Origin: a bacterium
GTDB lineage: Bacteria > Gemmatimonadota > Glassbacteria > GWA2-58-10
Reading direction: 5' to 3'
DNA length: 23,871 bases
NCBI GenBank assembly: GCA_021372515.1
Contig: JAJFUG010000220.1
Coordinates: 1-23,871 of the forward strand
Both the position numbers and the translations under genes were made by a program. Under the pieces are notes generated by a model, which worked only from the letters and a program-made list of their open reading frames with translations, had not been told where the DNA came from and ran no database searches. Below, piece after piece: positions 8,910 to 16,058 of the stretch. How positions within the stretch are numbered: position 1 is the first letter of the stretch; each line of letters opens with the position of its first letter.

Positions 8910-9173
8910 ATGCCTGCACGTTCCAAAGAACAGAGATCGGATGAGCGCAAGGAGGTCCGGGAGGTGGTGGAGTTGATCCCGGACCAGAACCGCCTTCTGG
9001 CCCTCTCCTTCGATGTTTCGTCCTCCGGAGTGCAGTTCCGCACCCGCGAGCCGCTGCGGATGTGGATCAGGATGAGTTCGCTGGGGGAGGCTTTCGTACG
9101 GGAGGCCGAGCTGGCCTGGGTGCGGAAAGAGGTGGACGGGAGCATGATCTACGGCCTCAGGCTGATCGATTGA
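8910..9173 (+). CDS. Small PilZ-domain protein, probable c-di-GMP receptor
   Basis: An 87-residue protein made of one PilZ domain and little else. The two c-di-GMP contact motifs are present: RxxxR as R9-S-D-E-R13 and DxSxxG as D35-V-S-S-S-G40. It lacks a signal peptide or membrane segment, so it should act in the cytoplasm. It has a good Shine-Dalgarno (AAAAGGGAG) and is the last gene of the chemosensory operon, next to cheR. Known relatives include MapZ of Pseudomonas aeruginosa, a single-domain PilZ protein that binds CheR when c-di-GMP is high; this gene's place suggests a similar task, but sequence alone does not show partner choice. The protein is shorter than many PilZ proteins (about 100-120 residues), yet both motifs and the flanking strands are intact. 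Confidence 0.88.
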   Translation: MPARSKEQRSDERKEVREVVELIPDQNRLLALSFDVSSSGVQFRTREPLRMWIRMSSLGEAFVREAELAWVRKEVDGSMIYGLRLID

Positions 9174-9367
9174 GACCGCAGTTCAGCCTCTGACGGATGG
9201 GGCAATCCGCTGCAGCCACGGCGGGCGCTCCGGTTTGTCTTTTAGTCCATATTGGCAACCAAAGCTTGAATTTTATTCCGCGCGGTGTTAACCTTGCCCG
9301 TAATTGCTTTCCAGCCGATGCCGTTCCCTCCAAACTGTAAACTCGGTATGTGTAAGGATTCTGCAAA

Positions 9368-11920
9368 ATGAAAAACAGATGGCTGATCGCTGCGGCCGGT
9401 GCGCTGGCTTTTCTGATCGTTTTCCCGCTCCTCGGACAGGCGGACCGGGCGCTCGCCCAGGCCGGGGGCTCTGCCACCCGCTATGCCGAGGACCTCAACC
9501 GCGACGGGCAGGTGAATTACCGGGATGTGGTTACCCTGATGAACCTCTGCCGGCAGGAAGTGGCGGACTCGCGGGCCGATTTCAACGGCGACGGCCGGCT
9601 GGGGCTGCTGGACGCGCTGGCGCTGGTGCTGCGGATCGCCCGCGGCGACCTTCACCCCGTGGCCCCGGTCCTGTCGGACAAGTGGACCGTGATCGGCCCG
9701 GGCGGCGGCGGGGCGATGTTCATCCCCACGGTCGACCCGTTCGACCCGGCGCACGCCCTTCTGCGCTGCGACATGACCGGCGCCTACGTGACCTTTGACG
9801 ACGGGGCGAGCTGGAAGATGTTCAACCTGCGCACCGTGGTGATCGATTTCGAGTTCGACCCCTCCAACCGGGGCGTGGTCTACGCGGCCAACACCGCACT
9901 GTGGCGCAGCGAGGACGGGGGCAAGGGCTGGAGCCTGGTCTGGCCCGCCCCGGCCGATATAACCCTGGAGCGCATGGTGGGCGACCACGCCGAGCAGAGT
10001 TTCCTCACCACCAGCGGCCTTCCGGATGCCGAGCTGGACAAGGTGCGGGTCGATCCGGCGGACGGCGACCACCTTCTGGTGGGCCTGGGCCAGTGGTGGA
10101 ACGGCCCGGCCAAGGTGATGTTCTCCCACGACCGCGGGGCGAGCTGGCGCACCCTGGCCGAGGTCCCCGGACAGCAGGTGCTGGCGATTTTCCCCGGCAG
10201 TTGGTGGGACAAGCCGGAGGAGGCGCTGATCGTGACCGACCTCGCCTGCATCCGGGCCAATGAGGCCACGGGCGATACGGTGAGCGTGAGCCTGCCCGAC
10301 TTGCCGGTGATCGACGCGGACGGCGGCAAGGCCCCGGACGGAGCGGCGGCGCTCTATCTGCTGACCACCCTGCGCAAGTCGGGCCAGAGCTTTGCCGGCG
10401 GGATGTACCGCTCTCTGGACGCCGGAGCGAGCTGGACCCAGATCGACAGCAGCCTGACCAATACCTCCGAGACTCCCACCTACAACACCCTGGGAGTGTG
10501 CCAGGAACACCCGGAGGTGGTCTACCTGTCCTGCACCTCGTTCCCGACCAACCGGATCGGGATTTTCAAGACGACCGACAGCGGAACCTCGTGGAAATGG
10601 TCGTTCTGCGAGGACTGGAGCAGCTATGTGACCAAGAACATGACCGACGCCTGGCTCACCCGCGAGTACGGCCACGGTTATGAAGGCGCACCCTGGGGCC
10701 TGGGGGTCTGCCCGCGCGACCCCAACACCTGCTACGGCTCCAGCGGGCGGACGTTCCGCACGCGCGACGGCGGCACGACCTGGCAGACTGTCTACAGCAA
10801 CGATATGGGCAACAACGCCTGGAGCAGCCGGGGACTGGATGTCACCACCTGCTACGGAGTGCATTTCGACCCCTTCGACAGCCTGCACGTCTTCATCACC
10901 TACACCGACATCGGCCTGTTCCAGTCGCACGACGGGGGCAAGAGCTGGGTCCACGCGACCACCGGCGTGGACCGGGACGTGATCAACACCTGCTACTGGC
11001 TGGATTTCGACCCCGACACCCCGAACCTGGTCTGGGGCGTCTGGAGCAACTGGCACGACCTTCCCCGCATGAAGATGTTCAATGACAACTGGCCCCAGGC
11101 CCGGGGCGTGCCGATGTACAGCACGGACGGCGGTGCGGTGTGGCACCCCTCCAATTACGGCGCTCCGGGGGACGCCCCCTACACCCACGTGCTGATCGAC
11201 CCCAAAAGCCCCAAGGACAGCCGAACGCTCTACCTGTGCGCGTTCGGCAAGGGGGTGTACAAGTCGGTGGACGGCGGCAAGCGCTGGGCCTCCTACTCGG
11301 AGGGTCTGGGAGAAAACCGCAGCGCCTGGCGTCTGGTCCGCGCCGCGGACAGCACGCTCTACCTGGTGGTGGTGCGCAACGGCGCCGAGCGCAACGTGAT
11401 CCCAGGCGCGCTGTACCGCAGCACGGACGGGGCGCGCTCCTGGCACAGCCTGCCCCTGCCCGAGGGGGTGAGCGGTCCCAACGACCTGGCCCTCGACCCC
11501 ACTGACAACCGGATCATGTACCTGAGCTGCTGGCCCTGGACCGACCGCTCGGTCTACCCCTCGGTGGAGCGCAACGGCGGGCTGTACCGCAGCCTGGACG
11601 GCGGGGCCACCTGGGTGCGGGTGTTCAACGAGAACGCCCATGTCTACGCCGCGGTGGTAGACCCCGACAGCCCGGCCACGGTCATAATCAACACGTTCGA
11701 CAGCGCCGCGTTCCGCAGCGACGACCGCGGGGAGAGCTGGCGCCGCATCGAGGGCTACGATTTCAAGTGGGGCCACCGTCCCATCCTCGACCCGCACCAT
11801 CCGGGGATGCTCTACCTGACCACTTTCGGAGGGAGCGTGTTCTACGGCCCGGCCGAGGGAAGCTCGGCCGCGGACGAGGGTCTGCTCGACTGGTCCTCGC
11901 TCTGGCGCTGGGGGCGTTGA
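9368..11920 (+). CDS. Exported dockerin-like plus Asp-box (BNR/sialidase-type) beta-propeller protein
   Basis: An 850-residue exported protein. A signal peptide (about 1-31) precedes a type I dockerin-like module with two calcium-loop repeats: D42-LNRDGQVNYR-D53 and D71-FNGDGRLGLL-D82. The rest is a beta-propeller with at least twelve Asp boxes of the S-x-D-x-G-x-x-W type, from FDDGASWK near 143 to SDDRGESWR near 784, for example SEDGGKGWS, TRDGGTTWQ and SLDGGATWV. This layout is seen in sialidase-like, sortilin-like and GH74-type proteins, which often have two seven-bladed propellers. I see no signature that fixes a substrate, so an enzymatic role (glycan hydrolysis) is only possible. ATG 9368 has TAAGGA upstream. 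The gene stands alone and ends before a strong terminator at 11978. Confidence 0.85.
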   Translation: MKNRWLIAAAGALAFLIVFPLLGQADRALAQAGGSATRYAEDLNRDGQVNYRDVVTLMNLCRQEVADSRADFNGDGRLGLLDALALVLRIARGDLHPVAPVLSDKWTVIGPGGGGAMFIPTVDPFDPAHALLRCDMTGAYVTFDDGASWKMFNLRTVVIDFEFDPSNRGVVYAANTALWRSEDGGKGWSLVWPAPADITLERMVGDHAEQSFLTTSGLPDAELDKVRVDPADGDHLLVGLGQWWNGPAKVMFSHDRGASWRTLAEVPGQQVLAIFPGSWWDKPEEALIVTDLACIRANEATGDTVSVSLPDLPVIDADGGKAPDGAAALYLLTTLRKSGQSFAGGMYRSLDAGASWTQIDSSLTNTSETPTYNTLGVCQEHPEVVYLSCTSFPTNRIGIFKTTDSGTSWKWSFCEDWSSYVTKNMTDAWLTREYGHGYEGAPWGLGVCPRDPNTCYGSSGRTFRTRDGGTTWQTVYSNDMGNNAWSSRGLDVTTCYGVHFDPFDSLHVFITYTDIGLFQSHDGGKSWVHATTGVDRDVINTCYWLDFDPDTPNLVWGVWSNWHDLPRMKMFNDNWPQARGVPMYSTDGGAVWHPSNYGAPGDAPYTHVLIDPKSPKDSRTLYLCAFGKGVYKSVDGGKRWASYSEGLGENRSAWRLVRAADSTLYLVVVRNGAERNVIPGALYRSTDGARSWHSLPLPEGVSGPNDLALDPTDNRIMYLSCWPWTDRSVYPSVERNGGLYRSLDGGATWVRVFNENAHVYAAVVDPDSPATVIINTFDSAAFRSDDRGESWRRIEGYDFKWGHRPILDPHHPGMLYLTTFGGSVFYGPAEGSSAADEGLLDWSSLWRWGR

Positions 11921-11977
11921 GCGCCCGGGCGCGCGGCGCCGGGGTACAGTCACGGCGCAACCATTGACCCGGAATGA

Positions 11978-12013
11978 AAAGGCCGGACTCCTGAGAAGAG
12001 GGGTCCGGCCTTT
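11978..12013 (+). terminator. Intrinsic terminator after the Asp-box protein gene
   Basis: A hairpin with arms AAAGGCCGGACTC-type (11978-11990) and its complement (12001-12013), 13 pairs including one G-U, with a 10-nt loop. The right arm ends in TTT, then GGTTTCG. It lies 57 bp after the stop of the upstream gene. The A run on the left side could let it act weakly in the other direction too. Confidence 0.8.
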
Positions 12014-12069
12014 GGTTTCGTTACGCGGGTGATACCGTATACACATCAATAATTTATAAACATGTAAAC

Positions 12070-12202
12070 GGCAAATGGAAATCCCCCCTGCCCCCCATTG
12101 AAAAAGGGGGGGTGGTTCCCGCCCGCCCGATCTTTTATCAAAGCTGAATCCCGCAGGCATTACCCTCTCCCTTTCATAAAGGGGGAGCGAGGGGAATTTG
12201 CC
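12070..12202. repeat. Imperfect long inverted repeat element with C/G-run hairpins
   Basis: GGCAAAT at 12070-12076 is mirrored by ATTTGCC at 12196-12202. Moving inward, both arms carry a C-run, a short A/T spacer and a G-run (12083-12112 and 12164-12195), so each arm can fold on its own and the two arms can also pair imperfectly. The centre (about 12118-12160) is unrelated sequence. Non-coding elements of this size and style occur as multicopy intergenic repeats in many genomes; whether it is repeated here cannot be seen in this window. It sits between convergent genes and may help end transcription of the GH2 gene. Confidence 0.55.
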
Positions 12203-12230
12203 TGCATATGAACCTAAAACTGCAAGATGC

Positions 12231-14042
12231 CTATTTCTCCCAGGCCGCGGGCGCGCCCAGGATGGCTTTCAGGGCCGCCGGGTCGAACTTGGGCTTGCGG
12301 TCATAGGTGTAGAGGCCGTTCACCTCCTGCTCCACGTCGTAAAGCTGCGTGTAGCAGTAGCCGAACATCCGCGGGTTGCCCAGCAGGGCCCCGGTGGTGC
12401 GGGCCAGGCGCGCCATGAACTCCTCCACCGTGGCCGGACGCTGGCCCGAGCCCCAGCGATGGTCCTCGGGGTGCTCCGGGTTCCACCACACCCCGCCGTA
12501 CTCGTCCACGATGTAGGGCTGGCCGCTGTAGGGGGCCTGGAACTCGGGCTTGGACATCCAGGGCGCGCCGCCGGTGCGGAACGGCTCAAAATTGGCGCAG
12601 AACTTGTCCAGGTCGCTTTCGTATATGTGGACGCTGAAAATATCGGTTTCCACGTGGGTGAACCCGCTGCAGTCGTTCACCGGGCGGGTGGGGTCGATGG
12701 CCTTGGTGGTGCGGTGCAGGCAGCGCGCCAGCCAGGGGTCCTGGCCGGTCCAGGTCTCGTTGAGCGGGGTCCACATGACGATGGAGGGGTGGTTGAAATC
12801 GCGCTCCAGCTCGGTGAGCCACTCGGGCAGCACGCGCTCCAGGGCGGCCGGGTTGGCCACGTCCAGGCCCCAGCTCGGGTACTCGCCCCAGCAGAGGTAG
12901 CCCAGGCGGTCGGCCCAGTAGAGGAAGCGCGGCTCGAACACTTTCTGGTGCAGCCTCGCGCCGTTGAACCCCACGGCCTGGGAAATCTCGATGTCCCGTT
13001 TCAGGTCCGCATCCGTGGGCGCGGTGTAGACCCCCTCCGGGTAGTAGCCCTGGTCCAGCACCAGGCGCTGGAAGACTTTCCTGCCGTTGAGCAGCACGTT
13101 GATCCCCTCGACTGTCACCTCGCGCAGCCCAAAATAGCTTTTCACCCGGTCGACAACTTTCCCGTCCCGCTCCAGCGTGAACTCCAGGTCGTAGAGGAAT
13201 GGGTCGCTTATCTGCCAGAGACGGGGCTGGGGGATTTTCAGGCTGAAAGGTGTGGTCTGTCCGGCCGGGAGCGTAGCCGAGGCGATTTTTTTGCCATCCG
13301 CCAGCACGGTCGCCCGGAGCACTGCACCGGCGGAGGGGTCCACCACGTTCGCGTTGAACGTGGCCGTGCCGGAGCTGATATCGGTCTGGACCTTGTAATT
13401 CCTGAGGTACGAGCTGCCCACCGCCTCCAGCCAGACAGTCTGCCAGATCCCGGTGCTGCGGGTGTAGAACCACTCGTAGGATTCGAGTTGCGAACTCTGC
13501 TTGCCGCTGGGCTGGAGGTCGGAGCGGGCGTCATCGGCGCAGCGCACGGTGAGCACACTGCCACCGGGCCTCACCTTGCCGGTCAGCTCGAAGACGAACG
13601 GGGTGTAGCCGCCGCGGTGCTCACCCACGAGCGTGCCATCCAGCCAGACTTTCGTGTCGTAGTCCGCGGCCCCGAAATGCAGCAGCACGCGCTTGCCCTG
13701 CCAGGCCGCGGGGACCTCGAATGTGCGCCGGTACCAGACACAGGGCAGGAAATCGGTGTCTGCGAGGCCGGACAGGCGGCTTTCGGGACAGAACGGCACG
13801 TTGATAGTCTTCGAGAAAGCCGCCCCGGCTTTCTGCATGCCGCGTGCTTCGCCGGAGAGGCCGGGGTCGTACTCGAACTCCCAGGGGCCGTTGAGGTTCA
13901 GCCAGTCGGCGCGCTCGAGCTGAGGGTTCGGGTGCTCGGGACGGGGAACGGGCGGCTGGGCCGCGGCTGCGGCGGAAACGCCGCCCAGGGCCGGGAGCGA
14001 AAGCGCGAGACAGGTCAACAAAGCCTTGCGGATTAGTTTCAA
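12231..14042 (-). CDS. Exported GH2-family glycoside hydrolase (beta-galactosidase/beta-glucuronidase type)
   Basis: A 603-residue exported glycosidase. I start it at TTG 14042 because GGAGG lies 5 nt upstream and the resulting N-terminus (MKLIRKALLTCLALSL, then AAAAAQ) is a clear signal peptide; the longer frame from 14114 adds residues unlike any leader. The GH2 three-part layout is visible: a jelly-roll sugar-binding domain (NLNGPWEFEYDPG, YRRTFEVP, VWLDG), an Ig-like domain at about 205-300, and a TIM barrel from about 310. The acid/base glutamate is E429 in PLNETW and the nucleophile is probably E514 in IVDEYGG. GH2 enzymes remove beta-linked galactose, glucuronate, mannose and others from glycan ends; the exact sugar is not readable here. 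A sigma70-like promoter lies at 14123-14151. Confidence 0.92.
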   Translation of the reverse strand: MKLIRKALLTCLALSLPALGGVSAAAAAQPPVPRPEHPNPQLERADWLNLNGPWEFEYDPGLSGEARGMQKAGAAFSKTINVPFCPESRLSGLADTDFLPCVWYRRTFEVPAAWQGKRVLLHFGAADYDTKVWLDGTLVGEHRGGYTPFVFELTGKVRPGGSVLTVRCADDARSDLQPSGKQSSQLESYEWFYTRSTGIWQTVWLEAVGSSYLRNYKVQTDISSGTATFNANVVDPSAGAVLRATVLADGKKIASATLPAGQTTPFSLKIPQPRLWQISDPFLYDLEFTLERDGKVVDRVKSYFGLREVTVEGINVLLNGRKVFQRLVLDQGYYPEGVYTAPTDADLKRDIEISQAVGFNGARLHQKVFEPRFLYWADRLGYLCWGEYPSWGLDVANPAALERVLPEWLTELERDFNHPSIVMWTPLNETWTGQDPWLARCLHRTTKAIDPTRPVNDCSGFTHVETDIFSVHIYESDLDKFCANFEPFRTGGAPWMSKPEFQAPYSGQPYIVDEYGGVWWNPEHPEDHRWGSGQRPATVEEFMARLARTTGALLGNPRMFGYCYTQLYDVEQEVNGLYTYDRKPKFDPAALKAILGAPAAWEK

Positions 14043-14122
14043 GCGTTCCTCCGGAGCGGAGAGGATTAAGTATTCTGGAGCGAGGCATGCGTGAGGGAAG
14101 GAGCCGGGCCGCACGGAGATGC

Positions 14123-14151
14123 AAAATAAACCCAGGGCCCGCCTTAGTCAA
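14123..14151 (-). promoter_or_regulatory. Sigma70-like promoter for the GH2 gene
   Basis: On the minus strand TTGACT (14146-14151, 5 of 6 to consensus) and TATTTT (14123-14128, 4 of 6) are separated by exactly 17 bp. Transcription would begin near 14116, giving a leader of roughly 74 nt before the TTG start at 14042. Confidence 0.5.
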
Positions 14152-14159
14152 AGGATTAG

Positions 14160-14170
14160 TTGTTTAACAA
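14160..14170. promoter_or_regulatory. Palindrome next to the GH2 promoter
   Basis: TTGTTTAACAA is a perfect palindrome around a central T, 8 bp upstream of the -35 box of the GH2 promoter. The position suits an activator or repressor site. No regulator gene is adjacent, so the call rests on symmetry and placement only. Confidence 0.3.
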
Positions 14171-14221
14171 AACGAAGCCCGGTGTGCCGTGCCGCAGGGA
14201 GCCATCGCCGCCTCGTCAATA

Positions 14222-14239
14222 TTGTCGAGGATTCGACAA
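14222..14239. promoter_or_regulatory. TGTCGA inverted repeat upstream of the GH2 promoter
   Basis: TTGTCGA and TCGACAA are separated by GGAT, a perfect 7-bp dyad centred about 115 bp upstream of the predicted GH2 start of transcription. The same hexamer recurs in the region before the aldolase gene (17593-17631), though there the half-sites point the other way. It may be a regulator binding site or a short hairpin. Confidence 0.35.
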
Positions 14240-14369
14240 AAATGACGAGGCCCCGGGCCGCCGACTGGGGCCTCGGCCCGGCGGGCGCAGTTTCATCCCG
14301 CGTGAAGTGAACGAGTTACGCGCGCTTGCGGCCCCCGGCCCTTTCCCGGCACTCTTTTCGCTTATTGTG

Positions 14370-14507
14370 GCCCCGGACTGCCGGGAAGAGCGTCAAGGGT
14401 AAAGGCACGGACCGGAGGAAAGTTTTTGCCGGTGCGGTTGTAACCTTGAGTCGGCGTCGGGTTTCCAAGTATATGGGTAAGGGAAAGGGGCGCCGGCAGT
14501 CCGGGGC
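14370..14507. ncRNA. Candidate branched structured element, function unknown
   Basis: A perfect 15-bp inverted repeat (GCCCCGGACTGCCGG at 14370-14384, its complement at 14493-14507) encloses further stems. TCAAGG (14393-14398) pairs with CCTTGA (14444-14449); within it GCAC plus CCGG (14405-14415, three-base bulge) pairs with CCGGTGC (14429-14435); TTTCC (14462-14466) can pair with GGAAA nearby (around 14482-14486). The result is a closed multibranch fold. No frame crossing it looks coding. It could be a structured RNA, a short mobile element or a long dyad used by protein. I know no family that matches. The strand is undetermined. Confidence 0.35.
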
Positions 14508-14850
14508 GGTTTGCCGGAACACAACCGGAGGCGAGGGGGTATTTGATAGACGACAGGCAGGTTCCGGTCCGGCTGTGGTATCGCTCCGGGGGGCGCGATG
14601 CAGGCCTGGTCGGGACAGGGCTGTCCCCCCTCGCCGGCCCCATTCAGGTTAAGTTCTTAAAAAAGACTCTTTCCGGAATAGTTGACCTCCGGGGGCCAGA
14701 GTATCATTTTTCAGCACCGCTCGACCGGCAGTCAAAGTGCGCCGCCGGAGCTCAGGCACTCGGCGTGCGGGCTTGACGCCGCGCGGGGGCGGATCGTCCG
14801 GAGATTTCCGATCTGTGCGTTTATCAATAGCCTATGCAAAGGGGTAATGC

Positions 14851-15810
14851 ATGACCAGCCGAAAATTTGTCCTGCCTGCGCTCACCGCTGTCCTGGCCGC
14901 ACTGGTGCTGCTTGTCTCCTGCGGCAACGACAACAAAGATTCCTCCACCGGCACCGACGCGCTGTCCAAGGTTTCGCTCTCTTTCACCAACCTCAAGCCC
15001 CTGACCGGAACCCTCAACTACCAGGCCTGGGCGATCGAATATTACGACGGCGAATACTACGGCTACCCGCTGGGGATTTTCAACATCAACGATAACGGTC
15101 AGATGGTGTCGGCCGTCGGGGACACGGTGATCAGTGGGGATTTCACGGTGAACCTGGACGCGGATGCAATCTACGCCGTGGGGCTCAGCATAGAGGCCTC
15201 CTCCACCCCGGTGACCGTCTCCTCCTACGCGCATATCCTTGGCGGGCTGATTTCGAGCGGCCAGGCCGACCTGACCGTGAGCAACTCTTTCGGCATGAAC
15301 ATGTCCCTGGACAACATCACCGGGCGCTACATCCTGGCCACCCCCACGGATACGGTCACATCCAACGAGAAGAGCGGCATCTGGTTCCTGGACACCTCGA
15401 CCGGCATCTCATTCAACGGCCTGTCGCTGCCCACCCTTGGCTCGGGCTGGAAATACGAGGCCTGGGTCAAGTTTGACACCCTCTGGGTTTCCACCGGCAA
15501 GTTCACCTCGGTCAGCGCGGCGGATGAGTCGAACACCTACGGCAGCGCCTGGTCCGCCCCGGCTTTTCCGGGACAGGATTTCCTGATCAACGCCCCGAGC
15601 GGCCTGACTTTCCCGACCGACCTGTCCGGTTCCGAGATAATGGTGACAGTGGAGCCGCTGGATGCCTACGACCTGGACAAGAGCAAGCCGTTCTATCTCA
15701 AGGTGCTCTCCGGCCAGGTGCCGGCCGGCGCCGCCGACCACGCCACCTATTTCCTGAACAAGGACACCGGCGGCCTGCCCACCGGCACGGCCCATGTGAC
15801 CGCCCTCTGA
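14851..15810 (+). CDS. Lipoprotein with two RskA-like (anti-sigma-K C-terminal type) domains
   Basis: A 319-residue predicted lipoprotein: the signal segment ends in the lipobox LVSC with C24 as the lipidated residue, followed by a polar, flexible linker. The mature part seems to be a duplication. The first copy (about 38-135) has YQAWAIEYYDG and PLGIFNIN; the second (about 165-300) has YEAWVKFDTLWVSTGKF, PFPGQD-like FPGQDFL, and IMVTVEPLDAYD. The pattern Y-x-A-W, then G-x-F, then V-x-V-E-P is that of the C-terminal domain of RskA-type anti-sigma factors, a fold also used in stand-alone exported proteins. There is no zinc-finger anti-sigma part and no sigma gene nearby, so anti-sigma function is unlikely. 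A good AAGGGG lies 6 nt before the ATG. Role unknown. Confidence 0.8.
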   Translation: MTSRKFVLPALTAVLAALVLLVSCGNDNKDSSTGTDALSKVSLSFTNLKPLTGTLNYQAWAIEYYDGEYYGYPLGIFNINDNGQMVSAVGDTVISGDFTVNLDADAIYAVGLSIEASSTPVTVSSYAHILGGLISSGQADLTVSNSFGMNMSLDNITGRYILATPTDTVTSNEKSGIWFLDTSTGISFNGLSLPTLGSGWKYEAWVKFDTLWVSTGKFTSVSAADESNTYGSAWSAPAFPGQDFLINAPSGLTFPTDLSGSEIMVTVEPLDAYDLDKSKPFYLKVLSGQVPAGAADHATYFLNKDTGGLPTGTAHVTAL

Positions 15811-15839
15811 GCGGACCGACTGGCAGTTGAAGCAATGAC

Positions 15840-15869
15840 AAGGCCGCGGACAGATGCCCGCGGCCTTTT
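15840..15869 (+). terminator. Intrinsic terminator after the RskA-like lipoprotein gene
   Basis: AAGGCCGCGG (15840-15849) pairs perfectly with CCGCGGCCTT (15858-15867) across an 8-nt loop and runs into TTTT. It lies 30 bp after the stop codon. The position and GC-rich stem make it a standard rho-independent terminator. Confidence 0.88.
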
Positions 15870-16058
15870 GCTGTCTACGTATCCGCGGCGGAACAGTGAA
15901 CCGTGTGTTCACGCTCCCGCTTTTCTCGCGCCGGGAACTGGGAGCCGGGCGGATGAGAGGAGCGCGCCGCCGGGCCGGTGGATAGAAAATGAACGTGGGT
16001 GGTCTCCCGGACCGCCCACTCCGTGTCCTTCTGGACCTCCACCCGACTGGTGTGAGGC
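15870..16058. other. Non-coding spacer after the terminator
   Basis: I see no supported gene in this part of the 520-bp gap between the lipoprotein gene and the Spy-like pair. The other part of the gap holds a decayed coding remnant on the minus strand. Confidence 0.5.

Larger units (their letters stand above)
14043..14850. other. Long intergenic region between the divergent GH2 and lipoprotein genes
   Basis: These 808 bp carry no gene I can support; the short open frames here are rich in Arg, Gly and Pro and look like chance frames in GC-rich DNA. The part near the GH2 gene holds its promoter and two palindromes (14160, 14222). The middle holds the branched element at 14370-14507. Further right, GGGACA and TGTCCC form a small hairpin at 14612-14627, and an A-rich patch lies near 14655-14665. 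The final 30 bp supply an AAGGGG ribosome binding site for the gene at 14851. Confidence 0.6.

Noticed and set aside
9242-12160. Long minus-strand open frame opposite the Asp-box protein
   Set aside because: Antisense shadow; the plus frame has a signal peptide, dockerin loops and twelve Asp boxes.
12198-14036. Plus-strand open frame opposite the GH2 gene
   Set aside because: Antisense shadow with no recognisable domain; GH2 catalytic residues are on the minus strand.
14390-14470. Possible c-di-GMP (GEMM) riboswitch in the gap before the lipoprotein gene
   Set aside because: Expected conserved GEMM segments are absent and the element is over 340 bp from the next start codon.
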